This document shows positions 1 through 9,939 of a stretch of 64,000 nt of DNA, in pieces. Position 1 is the stretch's first letter. Each line of letters begins with the position of its first letter. This DNA comes from Eucalyptus grandis (Eukaryota > Streptophyta > Magnoliopsida > Myrtales > Myrtaceae). The notes below the pieces were generated by a model, which ran no database searches, was not told the origin of the DNA, and saw nothing but the letters and a program-made list of their open reading frames with translations. Where the stretch lies: positions 1,803,001 through 1,867,000 of the forward strand of contig NC_052622.1 of assembly GCF_016545825.1 (NCBI RefSeq). Direction: 5' to 3'. The translations under genes were made by a program, and so were the position numbers.

Positions 1-2066
1 GTCCCATGCTAAAGAAAAAGCAATCCAAAACACCAATTATGCCCATATTGACACATTTCCTCAATTTTTTTGCGATACCAAAAAATCTCAAACTAATATC
101 TAAGTGATAAATTTACCCTTCGCTAGGATTCTCTTAAAAATCACCATTGAAATCTGGCATGGCTTCCACTTGGTGTTGATAGGGTTCCACATGAGTGCCC
201 CAATTAAGAAATTCAAACAAAAAAGAAAAAATTTCAAAGCACTGTTACTACAATAACTGTTCATTGTTTTGGATGCATTGTTCATCATCTTCAAGTGTTC
301 ATCTATGGACAATGACCTTGATCGAGATTGTTCATGTTTCCCCAACCTAGGATAAAAGACTAAGTGTCTTGGCCACCTTGAATCTAACCGGTGACAATGA
401 GCCTTACTCAACATTCAAGAGTAAGATCTCGCTTTGGTCACTCCCATCTAATGGTTTGTTTTTCTTTCATTTTTCCTTTAATTGTGCTCACCAAGCTCAA
501 ATTTCACTAGGCTCAAACTTTAGCAATGACGAGTTGTGAGAAAGATTTAAACCTAATTTTGTGTTTTGTTTGCAACCGAGCTTGCCGAGATATGGAGTAG
601 CCCGAGCTGTCCATATTACTTTGTTCTTCCTCTTTCTCATGAGCTTTTGCACTATTGGGGCTACTCCCCATGTCCTTAATCAATTTCATCAGTAGCTATT
701 GAACCTTTTTCCCTTTTTTTCTTGAATCAATGGGTTTTTGCTGTATTATGAAATATGCCTTGGAAAGTCACGACAATGCAAGCATTGGCTGTTATTTGCT
801 AATCTTCCGATGGATAGATTTCCAAGGTTTGAAGAAGCAATGATCAAAGTGGCAAAGTGTCCATGGATTGATTTTGCTAGTATTTAAGTGGAGAAAGTAG
901 AGGAACAATTTTGACAAAACAAACAAAGTAGAAGAGAAATGGAGAAGTTTGCCTATAAAGATGAACACTAAAGGAACAAGGAAGAAGATTATTTACAACA
1001 AAAGAAAAAAAAAATGAATTGAACACAGTCGGATGTCTAGGCAACTTTGGATTGCGATGGACAAAGACTTGAAGATGATGAACAGTAACCACAACCAATA
1101 GTGCTTTGAGTTTGTTTAATTATTAGTTTTATCTAGGATAGTACCACAAAACAATCCCAAAAGTACATTTGTGACAAATTTCCATCAAAAACTTCAAATT
1201 AATACATTTATAACAAATATATGCTCTATTAATTTCCATTAGTACACATATGTAACAAAAGAAGGATAAAACTATAAATTAGTATACCCATCAACTGTCA
1301 TTTAATAATAAAAATTTAAAAAAAAAAAACTAGTCACAGGAGTATCAATTCGCGGTTTTTTATATTTGGGGTAAATTTGACAAATATACTAATTTGTAAT
1401 TTTTTTTGGCACTAGCCCTTTTTATTATAATTTTTTCAAATGCGGTGCTTGAGTTATTAGGTTTTAACTGTGATATTTAACATAACTCTAATGTCGAGTA
1501 AATATGTGTGATGAAATATTTAGTGTCACAAAAAGAATTTGGGTAAATGTATTACAATGGGCATAGTTTAGAGTCTTTAGCAGTTTTTTTCCTCCAAAGA
1601 AAAAATGATACAAATGATCCATGAACTTTGGTTCAATGTTCAATGTGGTCCCTAAACTTTGCTCAAAGTGCAACGGAATATCTAAACATTTAATTTGTTT
1701 AATGTGATCCCTAAACTTTTGAAAAATGTTCAACTAGGGAACAACAAAAGTTTAACATTTCGAGTTGAACATTTTTCAAAAGTTTAGGGACCAATGAATT
1801 GAAAGTTCAATGACCAAATTACACATTAAACCAAAGTTCAAAGACCATTTATCTCACCATCCCTTCTCCAAATTAATTATGAAAATAAACATCTTGTAGT
1901 ACAAGAAAAGAAAGGGCAAAATAGATAGGAGTAATAATGAATTTTTTTTTTTACGACAACTGGCAAAACAGGTAGGAGTAATAATGAATGATTTCTTGCC
2001 GACAGCTCAAAGGCACACTAAAGCATTAGCAAGTCTTCTTTTCCATGTTAGTATGGCCCCCCATCT
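1..2066. repeat. Tandem repeat, unit 1 of 2 (left end cut by window)
   Basis: This stretch aligns along nearly its whole length with 2067-3850. Position 1-890 matches about 2071-2870, and 1600-2050 matches about 3365-3830. Both begin with the same AAAGAAAAA and AATTATGCCCA motifs and both carry a fold-back element near the right end. The second unit is about 300 bases shorter. No intact reading frame is shared between the units, so this is repeat-derived intergenic DNA. Confidence 0.75.
1603..1866. mobile_element. Fold-back MITE-like element in repeat unit 1
   Basis: The left half (1603-1740) is an inverted copy of the right half (1741-1866). TCCCTAAACTTTTGAAAAAT on the left is answered by its reverse complement at about 1772-1791, and the outer ends (ATGATACAAATGATC, GATAAATGGTC in reverse complement) also pair. 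The element is about 260 bp, has no coding capacity and could fold into one long hairpin. No clear target-site duplication was identified. Confidence 0.7.
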
Positions 2067-3850
2067 TCTTTTCCGTGTCAAAGAAAAACCACCAAAAACA
2101 CTAAATTATGCCCACAGTGGCACGTTTCCTCAATTTTTTTTTATCCCAAACTGATACCCAAGTAACATATTTACCCTTTTGTTAGGATTCCATTAAAATA
2201 TTGCCATTGAAATTTGGCATGGCTCCGACTTGGCACTGATGTGGTTCCATGCAAGTGGCCCAATAAAAAAATTTACACAAAAACGAAAAAATTCGAAGCA
2301 CTATTATCACGATTACTGTTCATTATTGAGGATGCACTGTTCATCATTTTCGAGCACTCATCCATGGACAACGACCTTCATCGAGGTTGTCCATGCCTCC
2401 CTAACCTGGGAGCGAGAACTTAGGGGTTCAGCCACCTCGAATCTAACCAGTGACAATGAACCTTGCTCAACATTCAAGAGTGAGATCTCGCTTTGGTCAC
2501 TCCCAACTAACGGTTTTTTTTCTTTCATTTTTCCCTCAATCGTGCTCACCAAGCTCAGCTTTCACTAGGCTTAGGCTTTAGCATGACAAGTTATGAGAAT
2601 AAGATTTAAACCCAATTTTGCATTTTGTTTGTGGCCAAGCTCGCTAAGATATGGAGTAGCCCAAGCTATCCATTTTACTCTGTACCTCCTCTTTCTCACA
2701 AGCTTTTGCACTATTGGGGCTACTCCCCATGTCTCTAATCCATTCATTAGTAATTGTTGAACCTTTTTTTTTCTTGAAACCATGGAGTTTCACCATATCA
2801 TGGAATATTCCTTGGAGGGTCATGGCAGTGCAAGCATTCGCTATTGTTTGCTAATCTTCCAATGAACAAATTTACGTTTCGATAATTTTCGTTAAATTAA
2901 ATTAATATTATAAAAAAAAAACCCACAAACTAATACACGTAAGACAAACGAAAGGTAAAATCACAAACTTGTACACTCGCCAACTGTTATGCACCATCTA
3001 ACTCGGCAACTTAAAGGTATATTAACAGAAATTAACTAACGATAAATTTATTACAAATATACCAGTTTATGATTTTTTGTGGTTACAAATATGCACCATC
3101 CAACTCGGCAACTTAAAGGTATAAAATCACAAACTTATACACTCGCCAACTGTCATAGGTGTATTAGTTTTGGATTTTCTGTGCTATTAACCCTTTTTAT
3201 TTTAAATTTTTCAAATGTGGTGCTCAAGTGGTACCACATCGGTGCTACACGTCAAAATGAGATAAATATCAATTGGGTATAAATTGAAGGTTTTTAGTGT
3301 TACAAAAAAAAAGTTTGGGATTAATGTCTTATAGAACATATAGTTTAGTGTTTTTAGTAGTAAAGAGAAAATGATACAAATGATCTCTGAACTTTGATTC
3401 AATGTTTAATGTGGTCCATAAACTTTAACCTAAAGTGCACTGTAACTTTTGAACTTTTAATTTGTTCAATGTGATTTATAAGCTTTTGGTAAATGTTCAA
3501 TCTAGTCCTTGGATTAGATAATTTGGGGACTAGTTGAATCTAGGGATATAATAATCTAAAGACTAAATTGAACATTTATCAAAAGTTCAAATATTACCTT
3601 GAACAGATTAGAAATTCATTGGTCACATCAAATAAATTAAAAGTTTAGAGATCACATTACATATTGAGTCAATACTTAAAAATCATTTATGTCATTATCT
3701 CTTCTTCAAATTAAATTATTAAAAGAAACATCTTGCAGTACGGGAAAAGAAGGGGCGAAACAGGGAGGAGCGATGACTGCTCAAACGCATGCTAAAGTAT
3801 TGGCGGTCTTCTTTTCCACATTAGGATGGGTCCCCCCCGTCTACTTTTCC
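2067..3850. repeat. Tandem repeat, unit 2 of 2
   Basis: This is the second copy of the repeat that begins the window. The boundary is placed where the end of unit 1 (AGTCTTCTTTTCCATGTTAG, 2031-2050) recurs as TCTTCTTTTCCACATTAG at about 3807. The small frames inside are not conserved in unit 1 and are not called as genes. Confidence 0.75.
3368..3703. mobile_element. Fold-back MITE-like element in repeat unit 2
   Basis: This is the equivalent of the element at 1603-1866, at the matching place in unit 2. Its outer arms are AATGATACAAATGATC on the left and the reverse complement of AAAAATCATTTATGTCATT on the right. The middle has diverged and is longer. Its position shows that it inserted before the ~2 kb duplication. 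Confidence 0.65.
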
Positions 3851-3959
3851 TTTGTTTTTTCTACTAAAGTTGTTATCGGAAATTTAAGCAGTGCAAGCCT
3901 CATCCGTCTTCGACGCAGAAAGAGTGAGTGAGCATCGAGAAACGAATCGCTTCAAGTGA

Positions 3960-4181
3960 AGGTTAAGGTCAAGGTCAAGGTCGACGTCTTCCAATGCACA
4001 GCATTAAGTCATGAAATTACTCCCATGTCCAAGCTCCAAAGCCACCAAAGCCGCTATAAAGTAAACCCCAAAGACTCACCTCTCACCCTAAGAACAAGGC
4101 ATAGAACACTCACACTTCGACGCTAGAGAAACCTCGAAACTTTTACCATATCCGAAGGCATATCCCAAGTCCAAGCTCCAT
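3960..4181 (+). promoter_or_regulatory. Promoter and 5' leader of the small membrane-protein gene
   Basis: A TATA-like box (TATAAA, 4055-4060) lies about 125 bases before the start codon, so transcription would begin near 4085-4095 with a leader of about 90 bases. Upstream at about 3957-3985 a short AAGGTC-type repeat occurs several times. No ATG lies between the predicted start of transcription and 4182. Confidence 0.5.
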
Positions 4182-4481
4182 ATGGGCGCAAGCGAGAGCA
4201 AAGGTGGAGAGGGAGATGGTGAGAACAAGGAGTCAGGTGACACTGCCTTGGCCAAGGAGTCGAGCAGCTCATCTGCCCTCGCCGCAGGAGCGATCGCCGG
4301 CGCGGCGATCTTGGCCTTGGGTGCAGGCGTGGTGAGCCTGATGGCCGAATCGTCCAAGCCTGCCGAAGAAGAAAAGACCATGAAAGCCCCCGGGAGGGAC
4401 ATGCACATACTCCGGGCTCCCTTCGAGGAGGACCCCAAAACCTACTTCCGCGACCTGCGGAGCGACCTCCGCAAGAAGTAG
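4182..4481 (+). CDS. Small membrane-anchored hypothetical protein, possible N-myristoylation
   Basis: This single-exon frame encodes 99 residues. The N terminus MGASES fits an N-myristoylation signal (Gly2, Ser6). Residues 3-31 are acidic and Ser/Gly-rich. Residues 32-54 form one Ala/Gly/Leu hydrophobic stretch long enough to cross a membrane. A charged tail follows, with the block KTMKAPGRD (66-73) and FEEDPKTYFRDLR (81-93), which looks like a conserved C-terminal module. GC content rises sharply over the frame compared with its flanks, which supports real coding. The frame has a TATA box upstream and AATAAA just after the stop. It resembles small uncharacterised plant proteins with a myristoyl site plus one membrane helix, but I cannot name a family. 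The function is unknown; attachment to the plasma membrane or an endomembrane is inference. Confidence 0.75.
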   Translation: MGASESKGGEGDGENKESGDTALAKESSSSSALAAGAIAGAAILALGAGVVSLMAESSKPAEEEKTMKAPGRDMHILRAPFEEDPKTYFRDLRSDLRKK

Positions 4482-4499
4482 TCGCCTAGCTAGCTACCA

Positions 4500-4505
4500 A
4501 ATAAA
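4500..4505 (+). terminator. Possible polyadenylation signal AATAAA
   Basis: AATAAA begins 19 bases after the stop codon of the 4182-4481 gene. This is closer than usual, and a further downstream site could be used instead. The following 200 bases are T/G-rich, as is common in plant 3' regions. Confidence 0.35.
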
Positions 4506-4828
4506 AAGGGAGAAACTTGTGGGTGTTGCTTCTGTATTCTAATACGTCTGTCGTTTGGTTTTGCATGGTGTCTCCAGGTGTGATCTTTTACGGTACGGGT
4601 GTTTTATGTAGTGCTTTTGGTACTCTAATTTCGTGGTTAATGCTATGCTACTATGTGGTTTCAGTTCAATTTAAAGTTTGTGCCTGAAGTGATTTGATCA
4701 TCCGAAGCAATTGCCGATCGATTTTTTTGTAGATCTGTTAAAAAATATGTGGACTTTTTACTCAGCAAGCACGCGCTCTCCATCATCTGAAGTTTGACGA
4801 ATTAGTCGAGGTTATTTACGAGTAAAAA

Positions 4829-5030
4829 GTATACTGAAATTGGTATATTAAGTTATCCGACCAAAATTATGATTTTAACATTTAGCAAGGGAATAAATAT
4901 GATTTTAACATTTAGCGAGGGAAATTGCTATATGACTTTTTACTCAGCAAGCAACAAGTATACTGAAATTGGTATATTAAGTTATCCGACCAAAATTATG
5001 ATTTTAACATTTAGCAAGGGAATATATATG
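4829..5030. repeat. Tandem duplication with 129-base period
   Basis: GTATACTGAAATTGGTATAT starts at 4829 and again at 4958. The repeated part runs through TTATCCGACCAAAATTATGA and ATTTAGCAAGGGAAT. A shorter copy of the ATTTTAACATTTAGC piece lies between at about 4901. A TTTTTACTCAGCAAGCA motif precedes each copy. It is non-coding. Confidence 0.85.
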
Positions 5031-6697
5031 TTTATGAAATGGACATTATACAACCACGAAAATCGGAACAATCCTCATTTTCTTTTTCAAAAATTACTTT
5101 TGAAAAAAAAAAAGTGGATTTTCATCTCTTTAGCTTAATATTTTAAAGAATCTCTTGAACATACCACTCTCGTTTGAAAATGTCTTGAACTTTCAACTTT
5201 GTCAAGGAAAGCATAAACTCCCGGTGATGTACTAAAATGTCATGAAATCTCAGTTTTCTCCGAAATTGTCTCAATCTTTAATATATTTCAAGTTAATCTA
5301 GATATGGTTGGAGAATGTCCATATCGTAAATTTGAGGAATAAGTTTAACAAATCACTTCAGAGTTTCTGTCCAAAGACTTCATAAGCAGATTTTTGTAAC
5401 TTGCCCGACAAGTTTATCAAATTAGATGTTGCAGGAGGAGATGTCCATATTGCGTTGGGTTGTACTGGGTTTACCTCTTGAATATAGTTTCCGTATTTCG
5501 ACCAAAATATATATATATATATATTGTGTTGGGTTCTCTTGAGCATTGGAGTTACTTCCGCAAGAAGGCAACGACTATAAGCGCATGATTACTTTTTCCG
5601 GTCAATGAATTACCAAATTATATCTTAGCTTGACAAGTTTAAATTATCAGAGCAATTCTGATTGCCAGTTAGTTCGATTAGACAAATCAAATCGATGGAG
5701 AATTGCCATTATGAGACAATGACCTCTTTAAATTAACACTCAGCCAGATTTTCTATGGTGGCCCCTAAGAAAAGAGACCCGCTTTACTTAATAGTTGAGA
5801 CCAGGTAAACAACTATTCCCGCAGCTAAAATTGCTCCAAGCTCAGCTTTTTCGTTGAAGAGATGAGACTGCCCTCGTATGAAAACTTTAACTACTACTCC
5901 TGTTAAGGAACGTTGGGACCAAGCAGTAAAAGCCCAATAAAAGCTTAAGCCATGGGCTAACTAGGATAACCACCATGACCCTGGTGCAATGAGTGCATAG
6001 TAGAAGTTCGATACATTTTATTTTGAGAGATTGCCAATAGGGAGTACAAGTCCGAACATGTTAAGGCATTCAGTTGGATCTATCTTGACTCAAAAACTTA
6101 AGTTAATAAGTTATTGATCAATTCAGATATATTAAACAGCTCTATACCATACCAATTCTCCGATGTGAGATTTTTCTAATAGAACTCACACATATTGTAT
6201 CCTAACATAGAATATATTAAAATTGAAGTAAACTCAAAAGTTTTGAAATAAAAGTACTTTTTAAAATCATAGTAATCTAATAGATTAATTAAGTGATTAT
6301 AGATAATATACAGATAAGGAAATAGTTTCTGTAAAGTTTGAGGAAATAGAATTCGCAAATTTCTAAGGTTGAAGAAAATTCTATTGAAGTCCTAAGTGTC
6401 ATCTATTTATACCAACATAAGACCCAGAACTTGGAATTCAGTGTCGTACATCGAAATATTCATCTGATACTTTTCTCTTTAGCGAGTAAGATTGTGCGAA
6501 ACTGTTATTTCGGGAGCAGTGATGGGGGGCAGAGTTCTATTTTTGCAACGACGTGCACCAATATCTTTGAAGATGGACAGAGAAAATAAATAATGAACTA
6601 TTCAGATGTTGCTACTAACCACCCATTAAATACAAAAGCAAAAACTATACAGATTCCTTAATAAGATGCATATGGCCCTGGTAACGTTTTGTTGCTT
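5031..6697. other. Intergenic DNA without a supportable gene
   Basis: This stretch is AT-rich and has an (AT)n run at 5508-5524. Short pieces at about 5393-5460 and 5630-5690 can be read on the plus strand as diverged leucine-rich segments, for example LPDKFIKLDV. They may be the left end of the LRR relic that follows, but stops and shifts are too frequent to call a gene. Confidence 0.4.
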
Positions 6698-7290
6698 CTA
6701 GTTCAATTGCAAGAACAATTTCATGATAGGTTGGACTTCTTGGAAAGGTTGGACATATATGGTATACTTCATTTGAGATGTTGGACCTTCCACATTGGAG
6801 CTTCTCAAGAAATTAGATGTCAAAGATTGCAAAAACCTAAATGAAATTCGAGGCTTTGGTTGAGTGGAGTTTTTGGAAGATTTACGTTTCACTAGGTGCA
6901 TTTTCATTATAAGGCTGGACCCTTCAAACATCATTGCGTCTGGAGAAATTAGATTGGACAAATTATAAAAAATTAGTCTAAATTTAAGGTCTTGATAGGC
7001 AAAAAGTTCTTGAAAATGTCAAGTTTCGCTGGTGCGATTCTATGGAAAGGCTAGACCTTTTAGAATCTTCCTGTCTAGACAAACTAAATGACAAATTGGA
7101 AAAGCTTAGTTGAAATGCAAAGGCTTGACAGGGTTGGAGTTCGTAGAAATGTTTAATATTCTTGGGTGAGTCCGGAGAAATTAATTGCACAAAATGTAGT
7201 TGGAATTTAAGAGCTTGGTAGGTCGGAGACTTGGAGTACCCGAAATTGTTGAATAATTTAGCTTGTAGAAATAGCTTACTCGCTTCCAAA
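6698..7290 (+). pseudogene. Decayed leucine-rich-repeat relic, TIR-NBS-LRR type
   Basis: Successive frames on the plus strand give leucine-rich repeats interrupted by stops and frame changes. Examples are RLDFLERLDIYGILHLR near 6727, LELLKKLDVKDCKNLNEIRG near 6790, VLENVKFRWCDSMERLDLLE near 7008 and LDKLNDKLEKLS near 7075. The repeat form (LxxLxxLDxxxCxxLxxIxG) is that of the LRR domain of plant TIR-NBS-LRR immune receptors. No TIR or NB-ARC domain is present nearby, and each fragment is cut by in-frame stops, for example after RGFG. The fragment is therefore a dead piece of the LRR end of a receptor gene. The assignment to the TIR class rests on repeat style only. Confidence 0.6.
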
Positions 7291-7742
7291 TCTTATATAA
7301 CAAGAATAAATTAATAATAATTAATAATGGCTAGTGCGGGCTTATTATTATTAAAAATGCGACAACTGGACATATCATCTATTGACACATGTCCAAGTCT
7401 GAATATATTTATTTTCGTCAATGCAACGTTTCCGATCAAGGGTACTTTCCCCTTTTAATATGATAATCACCATCGATCGAATGCAACCCCTTTTTCAAAA
7501 GTGAAAAAGGAACTTTTTTTTTTTTTTTTGCAATCAACTTGAGAGGTGGAATCCATAAGGACTGTAAAGCAGAAGGAATAAAAATCAGGTTCTTCCTCCA
7601 CCAGAACAGTTTCTAGTTACCGAGCCCTTTTGAGCTTAGAATACGTCCCACCATGTTCCCTTGTCTTAGAACAGAGCGTCTGAATAAGCAGAGCTGAAAT
7701 GGATGATGTCCGGGCGGACAACGATGGTGGATAAAGAGATAA

Positions 7743-7997
7743 TCACGTGAGTGCTGTCTGATCCAATATCCACGGAAGGGAAGGCAAGGCAAGCCTGGCA
7801 GGGTATTTAGTTAGTTTAAGGCCATATGGTATGCCCTCAGCTATACCCACAAGGATGTCTAATCTATTGTAATTCGAAGCGGCCGCCAGCAGTAAACCTT
7901 TGTTAATGCTAACAATGCTCCTAGGAGACCCTTGATCCTCCTTGGTGTGCACAATCTTTACAAGCATCGTCAAAAGAGAAAAGGAAAGATAAAACAT
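7743..7997 (-). CDS. Unrecognised minus-strand frame, possible exon fragment
   Basis: The frame is open for 84 residues and is less AT-biased than its surroundings. It includes a segment around SINKGLLLAAASNYNRLDIL and then LVGIAEGIPYGLKLTKYPAR, which reads more like real protein than random translation. The reported start lies in a poly-A/T region, so the N-terminal part is doubtful. Convincing coding begins near residue 10. I do not recognise the family. It may be one exon of a gene fragment or a captured piece in a transposon. No promoter, partner exon or clear splice site was established. Confidence 0.2.
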   Translation of the reverse strand: MFYLSFSLLTMLVKIVHTKEDQGSPRSIVSINKGLLLAAASNYNRLDILVGIAEGIPYGLKLTKYPARLALPSLPWILDQTALT

Positions 7998-8728
7998 AAA
8001 AAAAAATTCGAAATATTATTAAAAGTTATTTATTTTAGCACTGGTCGTATCACGTAAGCCAATTAGTATATACATCAACAACATCCAATCAAAATTAACT
8101 AAAATGACTGAATGACTTTAAGTCAAAAGGTCGGAACTAAATTGGTACAAATATGTTAAGTTTAAAACTTTTCTTACATTTTTTTCTGGGCTTTCGTGAT
8201 TGTGGATTTCAAAGGAGTTACTTTTGCTGAGATTGGATTCAAGTCTGGAGCTTGGGTTAGCAAGATTTGAAGGAAAGCAACATCTTGCATGGGGACAACC
8301 GTGACCATTTCTCTCTTTCTTTTATAATTTTTATTGATGACAGTACGATTCTCATTAAGACATCGTAATTACGAAATAATTCTGGATAACAATATAATGT
8401 AGTAAATTTTAGCGAAACCTTATATGCCATTATTTTATTATGAAAAAATTAGGACTAATTTAAAGATGATATATCTATTGAATGATTTAATTAAACCAAC
8501 TCATGCAATATGTTTACATTAGAAGTGGCAATTTCTGGGAGGAGGCAATAATACAACTCGAATACTGCGAGAAGTAATGTGGGTTTGAGTTTAGGGTTTA
8601 GCGTTTGGGTTTATATTGAGAATGTCCATGTCATGTTTAGAATGGATTAACCTATTTTAATCAGTTATGTATGGATCAAGTTTTCTGATACAATTATCAA
8701 ATAAGTCTTGTTTGGGTTTTTCATATTT

Positions 8729-8845
8729 TGATGGGTCCATCATCGATAATTTTAAAAGTTTAAGCTGCTAGATGTATATGTGATTTATTATTTAAATATT
8801 TTAATACTCTCCCTCACACTTAGTCTAATCTTTTGCTTAGCATTA
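8729..8845. repeat. Dispersed AT-rich repeat, copy 1
   Basis: The segment carries GATTTATTATTTAAATATT followed by ACTCTCCCTCACACTTAGTC. The same sequence recurs at 8938-9017 and, with its CTCCCCTTTAAGTTTAGTCTAG tail, at about 53,791-53,890. It looks like part of an unclassified transposon or LTR. Confidence 0.6.
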
Positions 8846-8937
8846 GGCATGGAAATTTAATTGGGAAGGCGAATGGGGCCTAGAATGCCTAGAATGATTC
8901 AAATTCATGATCTCCAACTTTGATATCATGTAATATT

Positions 8938-9017
8938 TTGATGGGATCACTACCGATTATTTTAAAAACTTAAACTGTTAGATGAATGCGTGATTTATTA
9001 TTTAAATATTCTAATAG
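8938..9017. repeat. Dispersed AT-rich repeat, copy 2
   Basis: TTAAACTGTTAGATGAATGC and GATTTATTATTTAAATATTC match copy 1 at 8729 and the copy near 53,810. The tail with CTCCC is missing here. Confidence 0.6.
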
Positions 9018-9081
9018 GGTTAACCGTTCTAAATTTTTGTAAAAGGTCATAAGAAAAAGTTCTTTGTTTACAAGTTTTTCC

Positions 9082-9931
9082 TAGGTGTGTGCAAAAAGAA
9101 CCGCCCGAACCAGGAACCGGCCGGATCAGATCGAACCGGACGGTTTTGGGCGGTTCCCACGGTCGGCGGTCCAGTTCCTAGTTCTTGATCTTGGAACCGG
9201 TGGCCGATTGATCCGGTTCCCGGTTCCAAGGTGGGAACCAGACCAAACCGAACCGACCGAACCGAACCAAATTTTTTTATATATAATTTACATACATAGA
9301 ATTAATAAAATATATAAACATGATAACTTATTGCAAATAAAATTGCAATTTGAGGTAGCAACCTCTTATGTGGCCAATAGACCATTAAAACCCTTTTTGT
9401 TACTCTTTTATTTATAGAAAAAATCTCATTGTTAGTTTCATCTTCTACTCGACGTGGGACTAAGGTTCCAATAAACCCACAAGGCACTTCAAGCCTTCAA
9501 GAGTCTCATATCAACTAAACATTCAAAGAGCATAAGAGAGATTGTCTATAAAATCTAAGCCAATCACAACCTTTAGCCAAATTGTTCATGGCCTTCATGG
9601 TTAAAGTTAAGTGTGAAACACACGAAGTGTGAATCACACAAGTGAAGTTTGAATATTTTGCATGTGGAAATATGTGTGATTAGTTTTGTTGAATCGCCCA
9701 AAAACCAAATTTGATTTATCGATCCGAAGCGCGGTCACTTTTTAGTGTAAAAAAGTAGATATGATTTTGTTGGACCGAACCAAACCGGACCGGAACCGAT
9801 GGTTCGGTCCGGTTCCCAGTCCTAGGACCAAACGATCCGGTCCACAATTCGCAATTTTGGAAACCAGTGCTCCCGGTCCGGTTCCTAGTTCCAAGGTGGA
9901 ACCGGACCGAACCGGGAACCGATCACCCTTA
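9082..9931. mobile_element. hAT-like non-autonomous DNA transposon with 8-bp target duplication
   Basis: The 850-bp segment begins TAGGTGTGTGC and ends GATCACCCTTA, imperfect inverted termini of the TAGGGGTG type known for plant hAT MITEs. It is flanked by a perfect 8-bp direct repeat GTTTTTCC (9074-9081 and 9932-9939), the duplication size typical of the hAT superfamily. Both ends carry dense arrays of GAACCGG/CCGGTTC words (9100-9270 and 9770-9925) that can pair with each other. The centre is AT-rich with no transposase frame, so movement would need an enzyme supplied elsewhere. Confidence 0.8.
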
Positions 9932-9939
9932 GTTTTTCC

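Larger units (their letters stand above)
7291..9073. other. Intergenic DNA with dispersed repeats and one unexplained minus-strand frame
   Basis: A minus-strand frame at 7743-7997 (84 codons) has coding-like composition but no recognised match (listed separately). Poly-T occurs at about 7513-7531. Two copies of a dispersed AT-rich repeat lie at 8729-8845 and 8938-9017. The remainder shows nothing I can support. Confidence 0.5.

Noticed and set aside
8580..8620. GTTTAGGGTTTAGCG, telomere-like words
   Set aside because: There are only one or two imperfect units, too few for an interstitial telomere array.
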